Source of the DNA: Tubulanus polymorphus | Taxonomy: Eukaryota > Nemertea > Palaeonemertea > Tubulaniformes > Tubulanidae | Direction: 5' to 3' | Assembly: GCF_964204645.1 (NCBI RefSeq) | Contig: NC_134025.1 | Coordinates: 11,413,001 to 11,477,000, forward strand | DNA length: 64,000 bases | Program-made: the position numbers and the translations under genes | In this document: in pieces, positions 12,001 through 23,500 of the stretch | How the letters are laid out: the number at the start of each line of letters is the position of its first letter | Numbering within the stretch: the stretch's first letter is position 1 | The notes under the pieces: model-generated | Told to the model about the DNA's origin: nothing | The model's database searches: none | Seen by the model: the letters and a program-made list of their open reading frames with translations, nothing else

Positions 12001-14484
12001 GTCAGCGTACAGACAGCTAAATTGTCCAGTCGGTTCTGTCTGTAAAGAAAAATGCATAATTCAAGTTAATGGTGACCATCGGAGAAATTAACATAATATC
12101 TACAACTACTGGTAATTAGGGAGGCATTCTACCCAATATAGAAATTCTATGTACATAAGTAAAACAAATAACATTGCATTACTATACCCAGTTTCAAAAA
12201 TCAGTTTCATAATGATGATTATCATATCATTTATACAGCGCAGGCATCCTTAACAGAGTCTAGTTCAAATGCGTTCCAAATTGTAATTGTTACCCCAAGC
12301 CTATAACTCTATTCCATGTATCAGTCATCTCTCCCTGGGGAGAAGTAACATCTGAGCAACTAATGGGTGCTCAGGAGTCATCTATCAGGCCAGGTACCCA
12401 TTTACTCCTGGGTGGAGAGAGGCAATGAGGACACTATGCCTGACGGTAATGTACGGGTTTGAACCCACGACCTGGCTTCCGAATGCTCTAACCACTCACC
12501 CACACTGCTCGCTCAAAGTTTATCAACTACCAGGCAATTTCGTATTTGTTTACTTACACTGGTGTCTCTGCCTTCCGCGAACATATTTGTATCTTTGCTG
12601 TCGTCATCAGGTTGTTTATCTTGAGCAGCTTTTGAGCGAAGATTGTAGATCTCTTCTTGTTCGCGTTTGCGTCGAATGATGCGCAATCGTTTGTACTCGT
12701 CGGGACAAACTTTCTTCCAGAGATAGTAGAACTCGACGCACTCCCTCGTCGACTTAGTGGTAACCTTCAAGAAAATGAAGCGCGTCAAATCATCATAATC
12801 TAAAACCCTTTGAATACTGTATATAACTGGGCCATTGTAATGCACCAGGTCTCACCTATTAACACCCTCTACTTAACATACTTTATCTCTTAGCTAATAA
12901 AAGTATTATAATATGATGATACACCATTCTTCTGAGATTAAAATGGAACAAGCCAGTCTCAGACTCGAACTCTTAAATTACCATGCATTTGTTCCCTTTG
13001 CATTTTGGATATGTTGTATCCAGGGCCAATAGCTAAACTTTGTCAAGACAACTTTTTGAATTTCGACCCCATTTCCCAGCTATGAAGTCATCTTCAAGGT
13101 CAGGCCACTAAAAACAGAGTTTCTAGTGCCTTGTTCTGTCGCTAGGTGGCACACTGGGCTCATACTTGGCTTTGCACAATTAATACTAATATTGTGCCCG
13201 AATTAATCAAAATTGACCCACTAATAACCAAGCTGAGTCGCTGAAAGACCGATAGTACGAAAATGGATGTCGTAAGTGCCTGAGAACCAATATAAGATGA
13301 AATATGGGTGTACTCTGATAAGGAACACGACCAGTCATCAGTGATAGTCTAGTTGTATGAGATCTATGCAATTATGAGCACGATGACCTGGCTTAACTAT
13401 TTTCTATATAGCGATTAGGGTCTCAGCAAATTACAAAGCTCTGAACAATACGGAAACAAGGGGTCCAGGGACGCCATGCTCACTCGGTGAAATACTTGAC
13501 AATTTCAATATTCATGCCTTTTGGTGAACAAATATAATAATCATTGAGCTTGCAAAAATCATAGAATGTGTTACCGTATGAGCTACAATTTTGCAATTGA
13601 TTGCGGTGACAAAATATTCCGTAAAAATTTGCGAAGTAATCAAATATAGTAATCAATGAGCTTGAAACTCGCAATAATCATAGAACGTGATATGAGCTAC
13701 AATTTTGCAATTGATTGTGGCAACATAATATGCCGTAAAAATGTGTGAAGAGGGGTAAAAATCATGATTTTGTTATTCAGCTGCAAATATGCCCAGAATT
13801 CAATCCCCAACCAATAAATGAACGTTGCATGAAACCTGAGCAAGTTTCAGGAATGTTATCTCGATGCTCGTTTAATGGATTGGTATCAACTTTACCCCGG
13901 GGGGGGGGGGGGGGGTTGGCTTACTCAATTCACTCAGTTCAGTTTCAACCCTGGATTAAAATTGATACCAGTCTTTAAAACCGAGCCTTGGTATTTCTTA
14001 ACTTTTTGTCGTGATAGTACAGGACAGGCCAAATAAAATCGACAAATCTTTTTTAAAATGAACTTTTAGCAGAAATATCTTAAGACACACAATAAGCATC
14101 TATTTTCTGTGAAGCGACGTCGTATGAAGTCATCGCTTCACATACGCTCATGAAAGACTGGTATCCATTGTCTAAATGGAGTCGAGTGGTAACTTCAACT
14201 TCATAAACGACTGAAAATAATGTAACAACTTCACACCGAAAACCTTGGAAACATCATATCAAAATCGTACCTCGTTGGCAATTTGAAAGAAATCCTTGTC
14301 GCATTTGAGCAAAGCTTGGTGATACAAATCTATTTCCTCCGTAGTCCACATGCCCGTTTCTGAATAATGTAGCATAAATGATAGTTGAGACGAGAAGACA
14401 CACAATATCCGTGTATGATGGATAACGAGAGAAATCCCACTATAGAGATTCAGCCAAAAATGAAAAAATGAATAGTTCTGTAGT

Positions 14485-14544
<60 letters not shown>

Positions 14545-17500
14545 TTCTTTCTCAGTACACCTGATGATGGTTAATAGTATTTAGCCGAAATGTTGCTTGA
14601 AATATAATATATATATATATTGTCGGATTTCTCTCGTTATAAATGATAGCTGCAGTGTACAAACAGTTCTATGGATAGGATCCGAAGATATAAACGAGAT
14701 ATGCATACATACCCTGGTATTTATATGTACATAACGTGTGATCTTTAGGCACCATTGGTTGTCCTTGCATTAACATTATCAGAGCATCCTGGAATACGAG
14801 AATATGTGTAAACGTACACGCATTCTATGTTCCTACCTCATATGCGCAAATACCAATATTTTATTTTTTTCTTAAAATAGGGATTTAATTAGTAGATTTC
14901 GTTTGATTTGCTGTCCCTTACTATGCCCTTACAAACCCACCTGGAGCGAAACAGAGGGTTTGATTTTGAAATCGGAAATCGAAGTTCAGATATAGTTGTG
15001 TGATCGGCAGTCGAATTTACAGCATTTTTCGTTAAAATTGTGCCCGGGCAGTTATATGTCCAATCGTTATTAATTGGACATATCATTGCCCGGACACCAT
15101 TACTAAATATGCCAAAAACGTAATATAACTGTACAGTGACAATCGACAATCCAGCAAGTTGGATGGATGATTAGTAGGAATTATGTGATTTATGTGGGAT
15201 GTACCATAGGTAGAATCTAGGTGAATACGAACAGCTTAATAAGAACTGAAAGCTTACCTGGATCTGACCTTTGGCAAGGTGTAATAAATGTATTGCATAC
15301 TCTTTATTAGTTCCATTACCAGGAACAGCAGCACAGCAAGCAAAATCAAGATAGAATTGCACTGAAATGAATTCATGGATTTGTAGTGACGAAATAAATT
15401 CTACTTTTAATTAAACATATAAACCACTTGTATATGTACTATTAAACTTCATCAACCGTAGAATATATGTAAAACGTAAATGACTGTCGAAAGCATGTTC
15501 AGAACTGGAGAAGAATTTCTCCTCCAATGATTCCGGAATCGATTCTCAAAGAATAAACATGTAATATATACTAATTCTTCAGTGCAAAGGGCCTTGAAAC
15601 TGTGATCTAGCTATAACGCATTGACGATAAGGAACGATAAGGATGAATGAATCAAAAGACTCAGCATCGAGTAGCCAATTTCAACACAACGAGAACGTTG
15701 GAAGGAACGTAACTATCGAGTCGCTAACAATACATTAAGACAATTTTTTGACAATTTTCTACCTTCTTCGTCAGTGTTTTCTCCGTAACTACTAGGTTCC
15801 CACAACAAATCTTCCATACTGTCCTCTGTATCCTTATATTCAACAATTTCTGAAAAAGAAGTTAAACGGTTACAAAAAGGACGTCTGAGTCAATCAATCG
15901 GATCCAAAACAATAAGATGGTCATAGATACCGGAATATTGAGGTAATTCTGCTTGATATTGAGCACCAATATTGACATGTCTGCAAAATGAACATAATTC
16001 AATCATTATGGCACCTAGAAAATAGCTATTTTCCCCACTTAACACTTGCCAATCCCCTATATGGGTAAAGCGTACAACATCCCTTAACCATGCTTAAACA
16101 CATTGACTGCGAGTGACGAGAGCTCGTCATAGCAGCAGTAGCGCATTTTGCCAGGACTAACAGTAAGATATTTCATGGACACGATGTTAACTCCTTGCTG
16201 CCTGAGAACTAGGACTAGTCTGGCGGGAACACAGTACAAAAAATATTAATGGGGATACCTCAAATTTGATGCATACTAAATTTCTAAAATATTTCCGCAT
16301 AAATTAATAATTGAGCATTAAAGAAAGGAGTAAATACGCAAAGATTTGCAATTGGCAGCGAACGTGTTAATTAACCAGACGAGAATAAAAATGATAATCC
16401 TTGAATTCAAAATCGTTCAACGGTAGACTTCTAATTTTAGAGTTCAACAATGGAAATTAAATTCATGTTCAATTGCAATAATGGTTCAAAGAAATAACAT
16501 TTCGCTCCAGTTACCGGAAAATGATACGGTGAATCGACCTCGTCAGTAAGGAGTCTACCCCAAGGTATACAATTTTACAGTAGTTTTTTCTATTTCCTAA
16601 CAAAAACATTTGATGAGTTTTGCCCATAAATATCAGACTCCTGTTTGACTAAGTCGATGTATTAAACTTACGGGCGAATATCTGTCTCCGGAGGCGGTTC
16701 CTCTTCTGGTTCTTCGATTAATGGCGGCTCTGAAGGAGTAATACTTGTCGGAACCCCTACAGAAATCGAATTCAAAACTGATGTAGCACGACACAATCTT
16801 AAATGAATTTAATGGTTTAGGAGCAGCCACTGCGTTATCAAAAATGGAAGCAATTTATTACTAGGAGGCACCTGCGTTTGCCACATGATTCTCAAAATTC
16901 CTTTTCTGTTTAAGGAATAATCTCACAACACCCGTCGCACCTTGTGGGATGATTATCAAACAGAATATTTCGCAAGGTAAGAACCAAATTCGCATGACAC
17001 CAGAAATCCTGAACCTAACTATATATGGACTTTAACCCCTTATCTTCCCACAGGGTTCCGAGAGAAGCACCATTTTCAAATTCGAGTGGTATTCAAGGGG
17101 CTTGAGCGTATAATCACAGAAATTAGAGGGGCATTGGAAGATCAACTATGAACTTCAGGCGCTGTTCCTAAACTGCTGGATAAATACAAGGACAGATCTA
17201 GGATTTTTTGAAAGGGTGGAGCCCTAAAATTGGAATTGTCAATTTATTTGAAAAGGACAGGTTTTACCATGCCAGTGTCACAGATCATACATAGGAGGGT
17301 CAGGGCCCCGCCTCGTGGGAACGTTTGAAAATCTAGGGTAAAATAGGTTTTCTTTCAGGCCATCAGGGCATCTGGATTTATCTTTCACTTTTTATATTGT
17401 TGAATTATATTTCTTTTGTTGAATTATTTTCATAATTCTAAACTTTTCCGGAGTTTTGAAGGGAAGGATGCATGGAACCCAAGTTTGATCCTAATTGAAG

Positions 17501-20500
17501 CAAAATTCAAATCCCGAAGCCCATTTGTTTGAAATTATCACTTGAATTCAGAACAGTCAAATATGTTTTGAAGGGATGGATGCATGGGAGCCAAGTTTGA
17601 TCCTAATTGAAGCAAAATTCAAATCCCGAAGCCCATTTATTTGAAATTATCAGTTGAATTCAGAACAGTCAAAACTCCAGTGCCCGAGTTTTGGATCTGA
17701 ATGTATTCCTCGTTTTACCCACTTCTATTGCTGGATGGTATTATCAGGCGATTTTCAGCATGTATACACATCATATCCCCAATTCTAAGTCAAAATAGCT
17801 GGATCAGGGCAGGTGTTATCCCTCCAATGATTAAAGAGAAGCTAAGCAAAGCGCAAATAAAACAAAACACTACAAACCGACGATACTTACGTAATTTTGG
17901 TGTAATAGGAGCCGATTTCGGTGTAATCGGACGATAACTGTGCAGCGTCCAAAACAAACCTGAACCTTTTCTCACCGGGCTGAGCATCGGAGGCGGCGTG
18001 TACGGCGGTGGCGTGTTGCCGCGGTTGCCGCGCATCTCGTAGCTGTCCCACAGTCGCGGCGATCGCAGGCGGCTCTGAAAGCCGAAGTGGTTCACGTGTG
18101 GAGGGATGAATAGCGGTTCTGGACGGTGCTTCTTTCGCCCTTTCGCCGGACTCGTCGCCAGACTAGAAGGATTTCGAAATAGGCCGCCGTCGTCGACCGA
18201 CGGACCCGGGTACGAACGCGAGAGCGGGTCATCGGCGCGACTACGCGGACGAGAGCGCGGCAACGCGTCGTCCGACGGACGCTGGAACACCCCGTCATCT
18301 TTATCACCCGACGACTGCCGCTGCTTTGTCGAATTATTAATTCGCGGAGCACCTTGAGTTTTATTAATACTAGTAACATCCATTTTCTTATTGAAGTGAT
18401 TACTCAGCAAAACGGCTAGGCTGCTTTGCTGCGTGTTGGCCAAACGCTTCGGCGTCGTGAACTTGTCCGGGTCGGCACTCAAGTGGCGCTTGCGCTCGAA
18501 AATCGCCGTTTTCAACAGCGCGCGGTTGTTGCGCGAGTCGAGGTCGACGTTGATGCTTTTCGGCAGCGTGAACTGGTGCGGCGCGCGATCCGGAAACGAG
18601 AACGTCTGGCCGGTCGTCGGCGACTTGATCATCAGCTGCACTGCGATGTGCGGATTCAAGTTGTTGTCGCTGTTGTTCTGTTGCTGGTTGGCATAGCACA
18701 ACGGCGCATTGCTCGCCGCGCTCAGCATGCTGTCACGAATCAACACCGGCTCATTGTTGCTCGTCGTCTCCAAAGATTCGCCGATGTCGTCGGTCAGCCG
18801 CGTTCCTTCGGTCGTCGCGAAACTCGATATGTCCGGATTCGCGAACAACGCCGCGTCGTTGCTGTTCATGTCATCGTCGTCCGCCGAACTGACGTGCATC
18901 GCGCCGCCGGCCGTCTGCGAATTGCCGCCGACCAATATATCGTTGCTCGGGCTGCAGCTCGTCAACGAGCCGAGGCTCTCCGGCGCATTCTGCAACAAGT
19001 TCTGAAACGTCGTCGCCAAATTTGCGGTGCTCGGCGTAGGCAAGATGCCGTCGCTCACCGAGCTGACGACTTGTTTCAGGTCGTGCTGCGACAACTGCAC
19101 GCCGAGAATGTCGGCGTCGGTCGTCAATGGCAACATCGACTGGTTCAAATCTAAACTGGCGTCGGTGTTTGGAGGTAAACTCGGTTGTGTCGGCGGCAGC
19201 ATGAACGTCGTCGACACGCTTGGTAATCGTAGATGCTGTTGAAGTAACGACGCGACGGACATGTTATTAGAGGCTTGTAACTGCGTCGACGTCACCGCCG
19301 TCAGTAATTGTTGCTGTTGATGCTGTTGCTGTTGTTGCCGGGCAGACGGAAGCGGCTGTTGTTGTTGATTCTTCTGGTGCTGCTGCTGCTGCTGCTGTTG
19401 TTGTTGCTGATGATGTATAGCCTGTTGTTGTAATTGTTGAAGAGCGGCGACGGCTTGCTGTTGTTCCTGCATTTCCTGTTGTTGTTTGTGCTGTTGTTGC
19501 TTCAGATATTCGGCTTGCAATTGTGAGATTGATGGCAACTGTTGCGGTGCAATTGACGTTTGTACCGTGGTCGGGGCAGGTGGTGGAGGGGGTGGCGGCG
19601 GTGGTGGCGGTGGAGCCAGCGGTTTGTTAGGTAAATTTTGCGGTTGTTGAAATGTTTGTGGTGCCGAGGACTGAGTTTGATTCGTCGTTGGTTGTTGACT
19701 TTTCTCCTTTTCATTTGTCTCCTGTTTTTTCATAGGCACATCTTGCTGTAATACATAAGATCAGAGAATTCAAGATTTTTATCATTTTACATTATTTTGT
19801 TCATCACATACAAACTGCTTTTTTTCATCCAGGGTGCCTACAGATCAGTCAATCCTGGATGTAAGGAGTTTAAAAGGAGAAAATTTTAAATTTCGAGGAG
19901 TGCATGCATCACTCTCATATCATCCCAATTACTGCAGACTCCTTATAAATCAGCACTGTTTATCTCGGTAAACCAATGATTCAGTTGTTTTCGTAAGCAA
20001 AGTTCTAACACTACCTGAACTTGGTTTCTAATTCGGTAACTGTCTAATTGGGTAAAAATCCAAGTCCCAATTATTTTGATTTAGGGGTAGTCTATTGTTA
20101 CAACTACAAACTAGACAAAAATTTCTAACTGCCTATTTCTCAAAATTGAAGGAGTTCAAACGGAGCTTAGAGCGTCTGATTCCAATGAAAGGAGTCTCGA
20201 GCACCTTTAAAAACATTTTCCCTTTTGAAGGAATTGAGGAGTCAAAGGGACCCTGTCATCCCTCAATCCGCTGAGCATCACTTAGGATATCATTAACAGA
20301 TCAGATAAGAAGCCCTGCTGCTACCAGAATTCGAACAAATGAAACCTGGATTGATGGGACTATTATGCGAGAGAACAGTGGCACGAATTACTCGGCCGAT
20401 GCATCTGAAGAATCCAATTACCTTTTTGAAATATCCACCATGAAGTCGCATATGACCGTTCAACGCGGGTATATTCTTGAACCTTCGATGGCACATTGTA

Positions 20501-23500
20501 CATTCTACTGGCTTAAGACTTTCGCTGCAAGTAAAACGCGTAAATATCGGACTGAAGATCAAAATTGGTTTCACTTGGTAGTACACAAAACCTTGGTATC
20601 AAAAGTACATTATAAAACCACATCTACACTAGGGCGTTGTACCCGGGTTTCAACGTACCTGGGTTCAATGAAAACCCTCGTTCGCGGTAAGTAGCGTCTT
20701 GACTTAATGCAGTTTCGGTAGTAAGAATCAACATAGATGTAGTGCAAGTTCAAGGTCAATTGTGGCGCTCGAATGCAGCATTGAACACGTATTCACATTC
20801 ACACGTAGTCTACATTAGCAAACAAGAGCCCCAAGGGGCACTATGGCCAGCCTGTCAGCTTTTCATAAAATGGCAAATGATGCATTCTGTGGGTTAAATT
20901 TGTCCAAATACACGGCCCAGCTCATAGACTAGTCAATCCCAGGCTAATAATTTACACAATTCAATCATGTTTTCATAAGTATCACAGACAGCGACTGGAG
21001 CTGGCAGGAACAAATAACTCAGATAAATCTTTTCCCTTGGTCTTATTGATTTGAATGCGGAATGGAATAGAATTTTCTGAAAATTGCTCAATAAAACAAA
21101 ATTGAATTGAATTTGCTCTTTTACTTGTTCAATAAAGTAAAATTGAATTGGATTTTATATTTTTTGCAGAATAAAATTTGATTGAATTTCCGTTTGAGCA
21201 CATGGCTAATTTGCATATCAAGGTCATCCATCCGATTTGAGAAAAAGCTATATTTCCCGGACTTTGCACAATTGTCAATGATATTTTCTGTAGTGCAAAT
21301 AAAAACATTCCTCCCAAAAACCAAATCAACTAAAGATTTCACAGAAATCGATATTGAAATACAATTTTAGATCTTAAAATAAAACCCGGAAGTAAAACGG
21401 TAGACGATACCGCGGGTTCACGTGGACACCTGCTGATCTCTGCGGCTAAGCCAATCATAGAGGAGTCTTTGCTTTCTGATTGGCTTTCTAAAACAGATAT
21501 TTTTGCGATCAGATTTTCGCGAAAAAGCTCATAAATTTTAACGAGGCCCTCTTTCAAAATTCAGCTTCATAGGGGTTGGAGAATGGATAATGTTCTAATG
21601 AATGATTTGTATGAATATATGCTCAGTTGCACAGTCAAAGAGCAAATTCGCTCCATTTTAATTTAAATTCGCTCCATTATTATAGGAGCGTAGTGGAGAC
21701 GCATAACCCGGGTACAAAATGCTAGTGTAGACTCGTAAGGGATGAGGATTTACTGCTAAAACTTACTCAAATATTGAACCAGGACCCATCCACGGCATGC
21801 GCGGCGCGTTCGTATGCATCGGACTCGTCGGGTGACCCGGCGCCGGGCTGATAGGACTAACTTGCTGTAGATAACCGGGCGAGTGGTCGCCGCTGCGGTA
21901 ACGAACGCCTTGCCATTGTTGTTGATCGCCTTGGTTACCGTTGTTGGCGCTGTATTGGGACTTGTCGAACTGGAAATACTGCGGCTGGCTGCTGTTGTTG
22001 TAGTTATATCCGGTGTAAAGACGATTGTTGCCCGTGTTGTACGCGTGCAACGGATCGATGTTCTGATGGTGGTTCTCTAGATGTCGTCGCAGAGAACGCG
22101 CGTCCGAGTAGCTTTTGTCGCACCCTTCGAACTTACACTCATACGGTTTTTTGTCGCGATGGGTTAGCATGTGCCCGTTTCTATAAAATGATAATATCAT
22201 ACATTGCCAATCTATAATACTAATTAGTATTGAATTCAAATTAACATCACCACAACAGGTTTTAAGATTTCTAGTCGGAACTTCACCGGTTAGTTTTTCC
22301 TAAATGCTGTTTGATAACAACCCAGTACCGTGGTTACGAGTTGAGATAAACAAATTGAACTAATCAAAATCAAAGAGTCAAATTTAATCCGAGAATAACA
22401 AACAAGAGCTCTCTTAAGTAAGTAGATCAATCCTTATACACGAGCTCCATGAGTAGATATAAGTAGACCGATCAATATACTTACAAGTGATCCTGACGTT
22501 TGAATGCCTTTGAGCAGAGCGAACACACATATTTACGTTCATCACTGTGCGTCAGCTTGTGTTTAGCTATCGCGCTCGAGTTATTGAAGCTTTTACCGCA
22601 AGTGGGACACGTAAGATTCGGCCGACTGCCGGGTGTACGTCCAGACCGTCCCGGGCGTCCTTTAGTTCGCTGCGGCGTGGCCGTTGTCGTCGTGGTTTGC
22701 GGTGTAATCGGTGCCGATGGTTTATCACGTTGTTGAATAGAAGCGACTGATGGCGAACTTCGTCGCTCTTCTGAATTGATAACAGATATTACTCCCCAAA
22801 CAAAATAAAAAATTAAACCAAAACCCTGAACCTGATTTTGATTCACACTGGTAGACTTTTAGGCTGCTACCCTCTAGAAAGCACAGCCATTAAGTGGTTT
22901 AAGCCATCAGTCATTCATTCAAGGATCTTACAAATATAGGAATCATAGGTTAAAATCCTCTAAGGCCGGTTTTATAGCAAAGTATTTACTTTAACCTGGG
23001 GGCTAAGTCAATCGATATTTAACCCATTAGACGCTGCGACTTCATATGAAAAAGTCAAATTTCATGCATACGTAACAAAAGAATGATCCCCAATTGAATT
23101 TGTATATAAAGATTAAGTAGAGATGCAGTGTGAAAACTACTGAAAACGATGCATTACAACCATTGTTATTTTGAAGATAATTATACAGACTTTCTATTGC
23201 TGTATAGATTTGGTCAATCATTGGTCAAAAGTTTGACCTTTGACCCCCTCAAACTATAGATGGCGCTATAGTACAGAGGACGTTGGCAGACGTTCTGCGG
23301 AGATACAAGTCGAATGTCAACAGACGTTCTGCGGTTAAAGGTAATACTAGTCTATGAAATTGGCCTCTGGTGTGGGGGTTAAAGATTTTCTTGTCCAAAA
23401 GTTCTTCTCAGGCATCCCACCCTTATAGAAGTCTTGCATTTGATACCAATGTTTGTTAGCCAACTGATGCATGAGGCTTGCCATGCATAACTACTAAAGA

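Larger units (their letters stand above)
9066..12039 (-). other. Exons 13-15: C-terminal C2H2 fingers 5 and 6
   Basis: Exon 12039-11992 ends CLYADCSA and exon 10795-10608 continues TFPSKQALNGHIRIH, so finger 5 spans an intron. The latter exon ends YPCKICG plus AA. The final exon, 9153-9066, continues K-VFSKVKSRSAHMKSH to complete finger 6, then a short basic tail and TGA. The final exon is easy to miss because it is only 88 coding nt. Splice sites are TTTCAG|A and GGAAA|GTGAGT. Confidence 0.88.
12558..14359 (-). other. Exons 11-12: SANT domain and basic linker
   Basis: Exon 14359-14271 encodes MWTTEEIDLYHQALLKCDKD, the first two SANT helices. Exon 12764-12558 supplies TKSTRECVEFYYLWKKVCP, the third helix, followed by a highly basic and then acidic linker. 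Their junction is in phase 0. In class I HDAC corepressors this SANT surface binds the deacetylase with inositol phosphate; that is family knowledge, not shown here. Confidence 0.9.
14713..16756 (-). other. Exons 6-10: linker and ELM2 domain
   Basis: Five short exons (16756-16672, 15980-15931, 15849-15763, 15361-15258, 14788-14713). The first is an acidic proline linker. The next begins HVNIGAQYQAELPQ, the canonical ELM2 start, and the third has an ELM2-like DLLWEPSSY. The fourth reads LDFACCAAVPGNGTNKEYAI, matching the MIER/TRERF1 pattern, and the fifth finishes ALIMLMQGQPMVPKDH. ELM2 is the HDAC-recruiting half of the module. Phases run 1, 2, 1, 1, 0, 1 without conflict. Confidence 0.9.

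Noticed and set aside
17790-17890. Extension of the large exon to a hydrophobic tail (FVVFCFICALLSFSLIIGGI)
   Set aside because: This looks like a membrane segment but lies past a strong donor (TTAC|GTAAGT), and joining to the next exon gives the conserved ELM2; it is intron.
18426-19154. 242-codon Arg/Val-rich open frame on the plus strand
   Set aside because: It is antisense to the CpG- and CAG-rich coding exon 19745-17891, whose minus-strand frame has splice sites and the TRERF1-type proline motif.
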